From Labilithrix sp. (lineage in GTDB: Bacteria > Myxococcota_A > Polyangia > Polyangiales > Polyangiaceae), in contig JAHBWF010000030.1 in assembly GCA_019637105.1 (NCBI GenBank), forward strand, positions 1 to 60,621: a DNA stretch of 60,621 nucleotides, written 5' to 3'. Shown one piece after another: positions 52,721 to 60,621 of the stretch. The position numbers and the translations under genes are program-made. A model generated the notes under the pieces. That model saw nothing but the letters and a program-made list of their open reading frames with translations. It was not told the origin of the DNA and made no database searches. The stretch's first letter is position 1. Every line of letters begins with the position of its first letter.

Positions 52721-54339
52721 GCGAAATCCGACGCCTCCGAGCATCCGAGGGAAAGCGCCGCGCTGCGATCGAGGCGCTCGTCTCCGCCGGGGAGCTGGAA
52801 GCCGCGCTGGCCGACGCCGCCGATCCCCTCGAGGAGGCGGTGGCCCAGGCGACCGACGCGCTCGCCGCGGTCGCGATCGGGAGCCCCGTCGATTTGAGCG
52901 TCAGCGCGGAGGCGTTGGCGCACGCGCGTGCGCCACGCAGCCTCGCCATCCGTCCCCCCGAGGGGTTCGCGTGCGGCGCGCTGCACCCCCAGGCGTACGC
53001 GTGCGTGAGCGAGCTGGTCGACACGCCGGAGGCCCTCGTCATCGGAGTGCGCTCGATCGGGACGACCCTGTCGGCGGTCACCGCTGCCGCGCTCCGCGCG
53101 CGGGGCGTGACCGCGCGCCGCCTCACCGTGCGCCCCGACGGGCCGCCGGCGCATCGACGCGTCACCCTCGGTCACGAGGCGTCCGAGGCGATCGCGCGCG
53201 CTCGAGAGCGCGGCGCGACCGTCGTCGTCGTGGACGACGTGCCCGGCCCGAACGGCTCGAGCTTCCTCGCGACCGGTGAGGCCGTCGTCGCCGCCGGCGT
53301 GCCGCGCGAGCGCGTCGTCCTGCTCGGCGGCCGCCAGGTCGATCCCGATCGCCTCCGCCCGCCGTCGGCGGGCGAGCGCTGGCGCGCGTTCCGCACCGCG
53401 GTCGCGCCGTCGGGCGTCTTCGCCCCGGTGCGCTCGGCGGCGCTCGACGTCTCCGGCGGCGCGTGGCGGCCCTTGCATTATGCATGCGCCGAGCACTGGC
53501 CGGCCGTGGTCGAGGCGATGGAGCGGCGCAAGCTCGTCGCGGGCGGCCGGCTCTTCAAGTTCGAGGGCCTCGGCTCGAGCGGCCACGCGGCGCGCCATCG
53601 CGCGTCCGCGCTCGCCGCGGAGGGCATCGCGCTCGATCCGTGCGACGAGGGCGACGGCTGGACGTCCTATCCGTGGGGCGGCCGACCGATGCAGGCCGGC
53701 GATCTCGACGCGGCGCTGATCGAGCACATCGCGCGCTATTGCGCCCGAAGGCCCGCGCTGTGCCCGCTGGTCTCGGCGGAGACGGACCTCACGCCCGTCG
53801 TCGCCGGGGGCGTGGCCGTCCTCCTCGGCGGCGTGTCGGTCGCGGGCTCGCCGCTCGCGGAGCTGATCGCCGAGGGCACGCTCGCGGTCGAGCGCGTGGC
53901 CACGACGGACAGCCGCCTGGCGCCGCACGAGTGGCTGCGGATGGCCGACGGCAGCGTGCGCAAGACCGACGCGATCGCGCACGGCGACGATCCGCTCTTC
54001 CCCGGCCCGACCGACATCGCGTGGGACCTGGCCGGAGCGATCGTCGAGTGGGAGATGGACAAGGCCGCGCGCGAGCGCCTGCTGGCGGCGTACCGGCGCG
54101 CCTCCGGCGACGACGCCGCGAGGCGAATCGACGCGTGGCTCGTCGCCTACGCGGCCGTGCGCGGCGCGTTCAACCTGTTCGCGCTCGAGACCTGCGGCGC
54201 GGCCGAGGCCCGCCGACTCGTCCGCGAGGTCGAGCGCTACCGCGCGGTGGTCGCCTCGTTCCTCGTCGCCGCACCACGCGAGCCGCGCGGGGCGCTCGAG
54301 CCGCCCGAGCCGGAGGCGCCCGAGAGCGGCCGCTCGTGA
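52633..54339 (+). CDS. Phosphoribosyltransferase-like / kinase-like two-domain protein
   Basis: 568 residues, no signal peptide. Residues about 110-235 resemble a type I phosphoribosyltransferase: ALVIGVRSIGTTLSA (PPi-type loop) and the PRPP-loop-like VVVVDDVPGPNGSSF with acidic Asp201-Asp202. Residues about 300-500 resemble an aminoglycoside-phosphotransferase-type kinase: RLFKFEGLGSSG with a possible ATP lysine, then HGDDPLFPGPTDIAWDLAG with the expected catalytic and metal Asp. ATG 52633 is chosen over an upstream TTG. The gene is divergent from the epimerase-A/HD-A pair and may make a phosphorylated ribosyl product; both domain calls are by motif only. Confidence 0.6.
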   Translation: MSPLDSWVYRERKQLAHGGSLLRALERSLSEIRRLRASEGKRRAAIEALVSAGELEAALADAADPLEEAVAQATDALAAVAIGSPVDLSVSAEALAHARAPRSLAIRPPEGFACGALHPQAYACVSELVDTPEALVIGVRSIGTTLSAVTAAALRARGVTARRLTVRPDGPPAHRRVTLGHEASEAIARARERGATVVVVDDVPGPNGSSFLATGEAVVAAGVPRERVVLLGGRQVDPDRLRPPSAGERWRAFRTAVAPSGVFAPVRSAALDVSGGAWRPLHYACAEHWPAVVEAMERRKLVAGGRLFKFEGLGSSGHAARHRASALAAEGIALDPCDEGDGWTSYPWGGRPMQAGDLDAALIEHIARYCARRPALCPLVSAETDLTPVVAGGVAVLLGGVSVAGSPLAELIAEGTLAVERVATTDSRLAPHEWLRMADGSVRKTDAIAHGDDPLFPGPTDIAWDLAGAIVEWEMDKAARERLLAAYRRASGDDAARRIDAWLVAYAAVRGAFNLFALETCGAAEARRLVREVERYRAVVASFLVAAPREPRGALEPPEPEAPESGRS

Positions 54340-54400
54340 CCCGAGCGCGCGCGCTCCGACGCGTCGCGCGCCTCCGGGAGGTCGGCGTCGACCGCGCCGC

Positions 54401-55480
54401 TCACGCGGCGGAGGCGCGGCCCGTCGGGATCGCGCGGGCGAGCTCGACGAGCTCACGCGCGCGGTGCGCCGCCGTGTGCTCGGCGAGGACGCGGTCGCGC
54501 GCGCGGCGAGCGAGCGCGCGCAGGCACGCCGGCGACAGCTCGAGCATCGCGAGGACGTCGTCCACGTCCCGCGCGACGAGGATCTCGTCGGCGGGCGTGA
54601 AGAACGACTCGATCCCGCGCCAGCCCTGGCTGACGATCGGCACGCTGCACGCCGCGGCTTCGAAGAGCCCGCTCGACGGGCAGAACCCGACGTCGGTCTC
54701 CGCGACGCCCGCCCCGTCGAGCGTGAGCCTCGACGCGCCGTAGAAGTCCGCCCGCTCCGCGAGCGGGACGTCGGCGGCCGTGACGACGTTCGAGCGCCGC
54801 GCGACGTCCGCGCCGGCGACGCCGCCGAGCACGAAGCGTCGCTCCGGAGCGCGCGCGGCGACGTCGAGGAGGAGGCGCTCGCCGCCCGAGAGCCCCGCGC
54901 CCGCCGGCGCGGCGAGGCAAGAGAGGTCGCACTCGGGCAGAGGGGGCGGCCACGACGGCCGGAGCGCCGCGACGTCGACGCAGGCGAAGAGCGGCGCGAC
55001 GCGGCGCGCGCCGAGCTCGCGGCGAAAGCGCTCGAGCGCGGCGCCGCCGGCGACGCTGAGCACGAGATCGAGCTCGCCGAGGCCCTCCGCGGGGAGCCAG
55101 GACACGAGCTCGCCTCGATCGAGGCGCTGGAACGTCACCGGCGCGTCGAGGTCGTAGAAGATCCGCGTGCGGCCCGCGCCGAGGACGAGCTCCGTCGCGG
55201 CCGCCGCGTCGGCCTGACACGAGGTGACGATGGCCACGTCGGCCTGCGCGACGGCGCGGCGCGCGCGCGGGAGGACCTCCGACCAGCTCGGGTAGACGAC
55301 GACGTCGTAGCCTTCGTGGCGGTCGAGATCACGATGCGCCGCGAAGTACGGCGTGGCGCGCTCGAAGAACACCGCTTCGTGGCCGTCGGCCGCCAGCGCG
55401 CCCAGGACGCCTCGCCAGAACGCCGCGTGGGCGTTGCCGCGCCCCGACGTCACCGAGAGGCCGAACACGGCGAGCTTCAC
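54401..55480 (-). CDS. CgeB-like glycosyltransferase
   Basis: 359 residues. N-terminal Rossmann domain (AVFGLSVTSGRGNAHA), then FYDLDAPVTFQRLDRGELV with the DxD-like stretch, and a C-terminal GT-B donor domain (GFCPSSGLFEAAACSVPIVS, WRGIESFFTPADEILVARD), as in CgeB (spore-coat-associated) and DUF3880 glycosyltransferases. The GTG start overlaps the stop of HD copy B (GTGA). Probably adds sugar to a surface glycan or a glycolipid/protein; acceptor unknown. Confidence 0.82.
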   Translation of the reverse strand: MKLAVFGLSVTSGRGNAHAAFWRGVLGALAADGHEAVFFERATPYFAAHRDLDRHEGYDVVVYPSWSEVLPRARRAVAQADVAIVTSCQADAAAATELVLGAGRTRIFYDLDAPVTFQRLDRGELVSWLPAEGLGELDLVLSVAGGAALERFRRELGARRVAPLFACVDVAALRPSWPPPLPECDLSCLAAPAGAGLSGGERLLLDVAARAPERRFVLGGVAGADVARRSNVVTAADVPLAERADFYGASRLTLDGAGVAETDVGFCPSSGLFEAAACSVPIVSQGWRGIESFFTPADEILVARDVDDVLAMLELSPACLRALARRARDRVLAEHTAAHRARELVELARAIPTGRASAA

Positions 55481-56343
55481 GCCGCGACCTCGCGGAGCAG
55501 GCGCTCGACGTCGGGCCGGAGGCGGACGCGATCGAGCTTCTCCCGCGCGCGCGGCCCGAGGCGCGCCAGCGTGAACGCGACCTTGCGACGGGTCTGCGCG
55601 ACCCCGAAGTAGTCGTTGTAGTTGGCGCTCGACAGCGAGAGGAACGAGAGCGCGTCGGCGTCGTCGAGCAGGAGCACGTCGGGGTGTCCCGCGGGGAGCT
55701 CGTGAAAGACGATCTCGCGCGCTCGCGACGCGACCTCCCGGCTCACGCCGGCGCCCTCGACCAGCGAGAACGCTCGCTCGACGCCCCTCCGCACGCGCGT
55801 GTCCTTGAGCGACTGGGAGTCCGGCGCCCGATGCTCGATGCGCTCGCGCGGCTCGCGCTCGAGCCGCTCGACGTCGTGAAAGAGCGCGGCGACCTGCGCC
55901 GCAAGCCCCACCTCGGGCTCGAGGCGCAGCATCCACTGCCACGTATCGAGCGCGTGCTCGAGCTCCGCCTTCGCGAGCGGCGACGACACGTCGTAGAGCC
56001 CCGCGTGCGCCCGAAGGAGGTCGTCGAAGACCGCCGACGACGACGCGGCGTTGCGGCGGCCGAGCAGCCGCTGGTAGCGCGTCATCACCTCGCAGGCGGT
56101 GCCCGTGACGTCGTAGCCGCGTATCGAGATGGCGGCGACGGGCCCGGCGCGCTCGATCCTGTCGTCGAGGCTCCGGAGGTCGAACGCCCCGCGCCACACG
56201 TAGTCGTCGACGACGATGTCGCGCGCGTCGCACGCCGGCGCCTGCTCGACCTGGATCGTGGGGAACTCGCGCTGCACGAGGCCCGGGTCGACGACGTCGT
56301 CGCCCACGAGGCGCAGCCGCAAGACCTCGAATCGCTGTGTCAT
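55477..56343 (-). CDS. HD-domain putative phosphohydrolase (copy B)
   Basis: 288 residues. Same family as copy A: YVWRGAFDLRSLDD, His130 in LEHALDTWQWML, His156-Asp157 in AALFHDVERL, His214/220 and Asp228/230 in LLDDADALSFLS. A strong GAGGAGGA lies six bases before the ATG. It is coupled to the CgeB-like glycosyltransferase (GTGA) and follows the GT4 gene by 106 bp on the same strand. The low-complexity N-terminus of copy A is absent, so 288 residues may be the family core. Confidence 0.7.
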   Translation of the reverse strand: MTQRFEVLRLRLVGDDVVDPGLVQREFPTIQVEQAPACDARDIVVDDYVWRGAFDLRSLDDRIERAGPVAAISIRGYDVTGTACEVMTRYQRLLGRRNAASSSAVFDDLLRAHAGLYDVSSPLAKAELEHALDTWQWMLRLEPEVGLAAQVAALFHDVERLEREPRERIEHRAPDSQSLKDTRVRRGVERAFSLVEGAGVSREVASRAREIVFHELPAGHPDVLLLDDADALSFLSLSSANYNDYFGVAQTRRKVAFTLARLGPRAREKLDRVRLRPDVERLLREVAA

Positions 56344-56449
56344 GAATCGTCCTCCTCGCTGGTCTTCACGACGGGCGTCCCGCGACCGTCGCGGTTCGCC
56401 TCCCACGCGCCACGCCGCGTTCTCCTGCGTCGACGGGCCGCGCGCTCGG

Positions 56450-57628
56450 TCACGCTCCGGCGGTCCGGCTCTCGCGGCCCTGCAGGATCGACGTGGGGAT
56501 CCGCCGCCCACGGAGGATCGCGTCGTACAGCTCGCGCATCGCGCGGGCGTTCCGCGCGGGCGTGAAGAGCTGCGCGCGGAGGTTCGCGGCGGCGGCGAGC
56601 TCGGCGCGCCGCGCGTCGTCGGCCGCGAGCCGGGAGACGGCGTCGATCAGGCCGGCCTCGTCGTCCGGGCGGACGAAGACGGCCGCGTCGCTCCAGAGCT
56701 CCCGCGAGCTGGCGATGTCGCCCAGGACGAGCGCCGCGCCCCGGAGGGCGGCCTCGAGCACGGCGAGCCCGAACGGCTCGTACTTCGCCGGCGCCGCGAA
56801 GATCGCAGCGCGATCCATCCACGCCCAGAGCTCGCCCTGCGGCAGCCATCCGAGCAGCTCCACGTTGTCTCGTGCGAAGGCGCGGCTCTCCGTCCGATCG
56901 GCGGCGACGCCCGGCGCCGCGCTCGCGCCGGCGATCTTCACCGGCCAGGGGAGCTTCCCCGCGGCGCGCGCGAGGATCTCCAGGTTCTTCCCGCGATCCC
57001 AGGCGCGGCCCGCGGCGAGGACGAGGCGCTCCCGCTCGCGCCCGGGCGCCGCGGCGACGGCGAGGCCGTTGGGCACGACGGCCGTGCGCGGGAGCGGTCC
57101 GTAGTGGCGCGCGAGGCTCGCGCGCATCGTCCCCGAGGCCACGATCACCGCGTCCGCGGCGCGGAGGCCGCGCTTCACCGCCTCGCGGTACGTCGCGTAG
57201 CGCTCGGGGACGCTCGTCCCCTCCACCGCCTCCCACCACGACAGGAGGCACGAGTGCGCGACGACGAGCACCGGCGCGGTGAAGCCCGCGGCCCCGTGAG
57301 CCGCGCCGTTGAGGTGCACGATGTCGGGGCGGACGCGCTTCTCGAGGTCACGCAGCCAGTCGACGGCGCGCGCGAGATCCGCCCACGGCTCGTGCATCCA
57401 CTCGAGGGCGTGCGTGCTCTCGTGGATCACGAGCCCAGGGATCGCGCGCGCCGCCGCGAGCTGCTCCGGCCTCGGCTCGGGCCCCATCAACGCGAGGTGC
57501 GTCTTGGTCCCCGTCCGCGCGAGCTCGGACGCGAGCGTCACGGCGTAGGTCAACACCCCGGAGACCGCGTCGGCGGTCATGAGGACGGTCTTCGCGAGCA
57601 CGTTGTCGGCAGCTGCGTCATTGAACAT
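56450..57628 (-). CDS. Glycosyltransferase family 4 (GT-B fold)
   Basis: 392 residues. GT4 donor-site motif AKYEPFGLAVLEAALRG with the conserved Glu pair, GRAWDRGKNLEILARAAG and VVPNGLAV. The N-terminal acceptor half has the usual SGVLTYAVTLASELAR loop. Nucleotide-sugar-dependent retaining transferase; acceptor unknown. The gene overlaps the end of epimerase copy B by 11 nt, so the two are translationally coupled. Confidence 0.88.
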   Translation of the reverse strand: MFNDAAADNVLAKTVLMTADAVSGVLTYAVTLASELARTGTKTHLALMGPEPRPEQLAAARAIPGLVIHESTHALEWMHEPWADLARAVDWLRDLEKRVRPDIVHLNGAAHGAAGFTAPVLVVAHSCLLSWWEAVEGTSVPERYATYREAVKRGLRAADAVIVASGTMRASLARHYGPLPRTAVVPNGLAVAAAPGRERERLVLAAGRAWDRGKNLEILARAAGKLPWPVKIAGASAAPGVAADRTESRAFARDNVELLGWLPQGELWAWMDRAAIFAAPAKYEPFGLAVLEAALRGAALVLGDIASSRELWSDAAVFVRPDDEAGLIDAVSRLAADDARRAELAAAANLRAQLFTPARNARAMRELYDAILRGRRIPTSILQGRESRTAGA

Positions 57629-58808
57629 GGGATCCCTCGAGGTTCGAGAGCGCGGCGGGGACGCTCCCCTGGATGTGATCGAGCGCTGCGATCGAGCCGC
57701 GCGTCCCGCCGGCGTCGAGCCGTCCGTCGTCGTGAGCGCTCGCGGCGCGGCGACGCGCGCCGAGCCACCGCGCCAGCTCGACGAGCGCGACGTCGAAGTC
57801 GACGGTCGCGCGGTAGCCGAGCACGGACTCCGCGCGGCGCGTGTCGGGGTAGCAGTGCCGCGGCTCCCCGACGCGATACGTGCCGCTGAGCGCGGGCGAG
57901 AGGTGGGGCCGCCCTACGAGCTTCGCCACCCGGCGCCCGACCTGCGCGAGCGTCCGCCACGCGCCGCTCCCGACGTTGATCGCGGCGCCCGCGGCGCGCT
58001 CCGACTCGAGCGCGAGGCAGAACGCGCGCGCGACGTCGCGGACGCTCACGAAGTCGCGGCGCTGCTCGCCGTCCTCGTGGACGAGCGGCGCGCGGCCGCC
58101 GATGACCTGCAGCGCGATGTCCGCCAAGACGCCGCTGTACGGGCTCGAGCGCGCCTGCCCCGGGCCGAAGACGTTGAAGAGCCGCAGCGCGACGGTGGGG
58201 ATGCCGTGGGCGCGGCCGACGACGAGGCACATGCGCTCCTGGTCGTACTTCGACAGCGCGTACACGGAGTCGAGCCGCGCCGTCTTGGTCTCGGGGGTCG
58301 CCGTCGGCTCGAGCCTCTGCCCGTTCGAGCGCGGATCCCACTCGGCGCGACGGAGCTGCTCGAGCGTGCGCCCGGGCACCTCGCGGGCCGCGCCGGTCGG
58401 GTCGACGTAGAGCCCCTCACCGTACACGCTCATGCTCGAGGCGACCACGAGGCGCTCGACCGGCCTCCGGACGAGCCGATCCATGAGCACGGCGGTCCCG
58501 AGGTTGTTGATCGACGTGCACCGCTCGACCTCGTACATGCTCCGCCCGACACCGACCGCCGCCGCGAGGTGAACGACCGCGTCGATCCCGTCGAGCGCGC
58601 GGTCCACCGCGGCGCCGTCGCGGACGTCCCCGACGATCAGCTCGACCCTCGCGTCGAGGTGCGCCGGCCGCGCCGCCTCGCGGCCGTGGACCTCCGGCGC
58701 GAGGTTGTCGAGCGCGCGGACGAAGTGCCCTCGTTCGAGCAGCGCGTCCGCGAGGTGCGAACCGATGAACCCCGCGCCGCCGGTGATGAGGATCTTCTTC
58801 TTCGTCAT
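57618..58808 (-). CDS. NAD-dependent nucleotide-sugar epimerase/dehydratase (copy B)
   Basis: 396 residues. Paralogue of copy A over its whole length: KKILITGGAGFIGSHLADAL, DAVVHLAAAVG, Ser in VASSMSVYGEGLY, YALSK as the YxxxK pair. It has about 30 extra C-terminal residues. A GGAGGGG lies eight bases before the ATG. First gene of the operon epimerase B - GT4 - HD B - CgeB-like GT. It probably makes the activated sugar used by the GTs downstream. Confidence 0.86.
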   Translation of the reverse strand: MTKKKILITGGAGFIGSHLADALLERGHFVRALDNLAPEVHGREAARPAHLDARVELIVGDVRDGAAVDRALDGIDAVVHLAAAVGVGRSMYEVERCTSINNLGTAVLMDRLVRRPVERLVVASSMSVYGEGLYVDPTGAAREVPGRTLEQLRRAEWDPRSNGQRLEPTATPETKTARLDSVYALSKYDQERMCLVVGRAHGIPTVALRLFNVFGPGQARSSPYSGVLADIALQVIGGRAPLVHEDGEQRRDFVSVRDVARAFCLALESERAAGAAINVGSGAWRTLAQVGRRVAKLVGRPHLSPALSGTYRVGEPRHCYPDTRRAESVLGYRATVDFDVALVELARWLGARRRAASAHDDGRLDAGGTRGSIAALDHIQGSVPAALSNLEGSHVQ

Positions 58809-59347
58809 GGACCGCCCCCCTCCCCCGAAGCCAGGCGCACGGACGAGCGCCGGCGGGACGACGAGCGCCGGACGGAGCGCGCGCGGCCTCCGCCCGTACG
58901 GTTCGTCGCCGCGCGGCTCCGGGTTCGCTCTGCAGCGCACGTGCCGCTGGAGGGACGAGGACGGAGCCGGCGCGTGCGAACGTCTTACGTCGAGGTGTGA
59001 ACGTCGCGGGGCCCGCGCCGGCGGTCGCGAATCGTCACGATCGACGGACCGAGGACACGGCGCGTCGGACACGACGCCGTCGGGCGCAGCGACGCCTCTT
59101 CACGGCCGGCCGGCGCGCGCGACCGCGCCTCGCCCGCCGAGACGAGCCCGATGCGGCGCCCCGAGGTGGCGAGACGCGCGCCCGACGAGCGTGACGCTCG
59201 ATCGAAATTCAGCGAGCGCTAGCGAGCGTCGCGCGGGGTGGGGTGGGGGCCCGAAAAACCGCGCCTTATCGGGCCGGGCGGCGCGTGCCGCCCCGTGACG
59301 ACAAGGAGCGAAACGGGCCGAGCACGATCCCGAATCATGCCCGGTCG
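58809..59347. other. Intergenic region upstream of epimerase B
   Basis: 539 bp with no supported gene. It should contain the promoter of the four-gene sugar operon and the terminator of the OmpA gene. A GGGTGGGGG run and a GGGCGGC / GCCGCCC pair near 59275-59300, just before the OmpA stop, could form a terminator-like hairpin. No consensus promoter was recognised. Confidence 0.4.
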
Positions 59348-60621
59348 TTAGAACGCGGGCGCCTTCGCGCCGTTCCCGAGCGCCGGAGCGCCGAGCGGAC
59401 CGGGCGCCGCCTCGGCGGGGTCCTGCTCCGTGATGATGAACTGCACGCGGCGATTGCGTTGCTTGTTCAGCTCCGTGACGTTCGGGACGAGGGGCTTGGA
59501 GTCGCCGTACCCCTTCGCCGTGAGGCGCTCGGCTGCGACGCCGTGAGCGGTCAGCCACGCGACGACGGCGCTCGCGCGGTCCTCGCTCAGCTTCTGGTTG
59601 TGGCCGGGCGTGCCGGTGCCGTCCGTGTGGCCCTGGACCTCCACGCGCCGGATGCGCGGGTTCTTCAAGAGGACGTCTGCGATCTCGGTGAGGAGGCCCG
59701 TCGACGCGGGGAGGATGACCGCGGAGTCGACGCCGAACTGGATCTGCTGCCGGATGACGATCTCCTTCTTCTGCAGCGCGACGAGCGGGTTCTTCGGCTT
59801 CTTCTTCACCGAGATCTCGATCGGGTTGTCCTGCCGGGCCTTCACGTCGAGCTGCTCCGACGAGACGAGGTAGCCCTCCGCGTCGACGGTGATCGACGCC
59901 TCGCCCGGCGTGACGAGCTCGAAGCGGAACGCGCCCTGGCCGTCGGACGAGCCGCTCAGCTCCTTCTTCGCGACGTCGACCACCTTGATCGCTGCGCCGG
60001 CGACGAAGAGCCCCGTGTCGAGGTCCTTCACCTTGCCGACGACGTTGCCGACGCGCGGGAGCGCCTGGAGGACGCAGTCGAGCTGGACGTCGCCGCCCTC
60101 CTGCGCGGGTCCCTGCCCCGGCGCGCCGGCGGGCGCGGCGATCGTGGTGCTGCACTGGCCCGGCTTGTAGCCCTCGGCCTGCACCGCGAAGACGTACGGG
60201 CCCGCCGGGAGCTCGTGGGTCGTGAAGCGGCCGTCGGTCCCGGTCGCGAGCGACGTGAGCTCCGGGTGGTTCTCCCAGGCGACGATCGCGCTCCCGATCC
60301 CCTCGGCCCTGCCCTCCTCGTGCACGAAGCCGCGGATGCGGCGGCCGGCGGGGCGACCTGCGGCGACGACGCGCTCCTGGATCACCGGCGGTTTGTCCTG
60401 CGTATCGAACGCCCAGCCGGCGCCGAGGTAGAGCATCCACGGCGGGGTCGGGCGCATCTCCTCGATGAAGAAGCCCACGCCCGAGATGCCGATGTCGAGC
60501 GCCGCGGTGAGGTTGAAGCCCTTCTTCCACGGGTAGAAGCGGCTGCCGAGCGTCAGCGTCGACGGCGCGAACGGGTCGGTCGCGAGGCACTTGTCGCTGC
60601 TCGGGTTGTCCGGCCGGCACC
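59348..60621 (-). CDS. OmpA-family outer-membrane protein, 5' end beyond the window
   Basis: At least 424 residues; the frame is open to the right edge, so the start is missing. The visible part begins in a beta-barrel-like segment (YLGAGWAFDTQDKPP), followed by two carboxypeptidase-regulatory/PEGA-like beta repeats (IRGFVHEEGRAEG and VVGKVKDLDTGLFVAGAA) and a C-terminal OmpA peptidoglycan-binding domain (QIQFGVDSAVILPAS, VQGHTDGTGTPGHNQ, LSEDRASAVVAWL, NRRVQF). It would anchor the outer membrane to the cell wall. Common myxobacterial architecture. Confidence 0.88.
   Translation of the reverse strand, partial: CRPDNPSSDKCLATDPFAPSTLTLGSRFYPWKKGFNLTAALDIGISGVGFFIEEMRPTPPWMLYLGAGWAFDTQDKPPVIQERVVAAGRPAGRRIRGFVHEEGRAEGIGSAIVAWENHPELTSLATGTDGRFTTHELPAGPYVFAVQAEGYKPGQCSTTIAAPAGAPGQGPAQEGGDVQLDCVLQALPRVGNVVGKVKDLDTGLFVAGAAIKVVDVAKKELSGSSDGQGAFRFELVTPGEASITVDAEGYLVSSEQLDVKARQDNPIEISVKKKPKNPLVALQKKEIVIRQQIQFGVDSAVILPASTGLLTEIADVLLKNPRIRRVEVQGHTDGTGTPGHNQKLSEDRASAVVAWLTAHGVAAERLTAKGYGDSKPLVPNVTELNKQRNRRVQFIITEQDPAEAAPGPLGAPALGNGAKAPAF

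Noticed and set aside
58997-59194. A 65-codon plus-strand frame in the gap upstream of epimerase B
   Set aside because: No SD, Arg-rich, no homology pattern; typical of chance frames.

Overview
The window is very GC-rich (third-codon positions almost all G/C), densely packed and mostly coded on the minus strand. High GC, a eukaryote-type Ser/Thr kinase fused to a receiver domain, many Asp/Gly/Pro-rich lipoproteins, a DHCR24-like sterol reductase, OmpA proteins with large periplasmic repeats and the futalosine menaquinone route together suggest Myxococcota, most likely class Polyangia. That assignment is an inference from gene content, not from a marker search. No rRNA, tRNA, CRISPR array, insertion sequence or prophage was recognised.

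Layout. 0-3.5 kb: an ECF sigma factor, then the translationally coupled pdxJ-acpS-nnr operon. 3.9-13.6 kb: a lipoprotein with a haem c motif and peptidylglycine-monooxygenase-type copper ligands, a 1055-residue S41 protease, a methyltransferase, a kinase-receiver fusion, a lipoprotein and two small membrane proteins. 13.7-16.1 kb: a CrtI-like flavoprotein coupled to a Uma2 nuclease-fold protein. 16.2-25.0 kb: one long minus-strand menaquinone operon (UbiD-MenG fusion, UbiX, an MqnE-like protein without a radical-SAM core, MqnE, MqnA-MqnC fusion, MqnX, MqnP). Consecutive genes overlap by 4-8 nt except for a 16-nt gap before mqnX, and a 26-bp palindrome lies upstream. 25.2-30.8 kb: a conserved hypothetical, a SerA-like dehydrogenase with a lipoprotein, a bestrophin, a VOC protein, and an XRE/ImmA pair with a nearly leaderless promoter. 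30.9-40.5 kb: a DEAD-box helicase, then the translation operon rimP-nusA-ylxRQ-infB-(outer-membrane protein)-ylxP-rbfA. 41-50 kb: an MqsA-like regulator, TreZ, the sterol-reductase-like flavoprotein, an M28 peptidase and a coupled CheR-PAS/hybrid histidine kinase pair. 50.1-58.8 kb: an unusual locus with two paralogous epimerase/HD-domain pairs, two glycosyltransferases and a divergent protein joining a phosphoribosyltransferase-like domain to a kinase-like domain. The right edge cuts an OmpA-family gene.

How the genes work together. The menaquinone operon carries most of the futalosine route from chorismate to the final methylation, but MqnB and MqnD are not in the window. Three products depart from the usual architecture: two are fusions and one is a radical-SAM-less paralogue. 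The translation operon couples ribosome maturation (RimP, RbfA, YlxP) with NusA and IF2. The 50-59 kb locus is the best candidate for an undescribed system: its genes point to making and transferring an activated sugar or ribosyl-containing compound, but the product cannot be named from sequence alone.

Caution: infB and the outer-membrane-protein gene beside it each need a frame change inside a Pro/Ala-rich, GC-rich stretch. Because infB is essential, uncorrected base-calling errors are the simplest explanation, and other ORF ends in low-complexity DNA should be read with that in mind.
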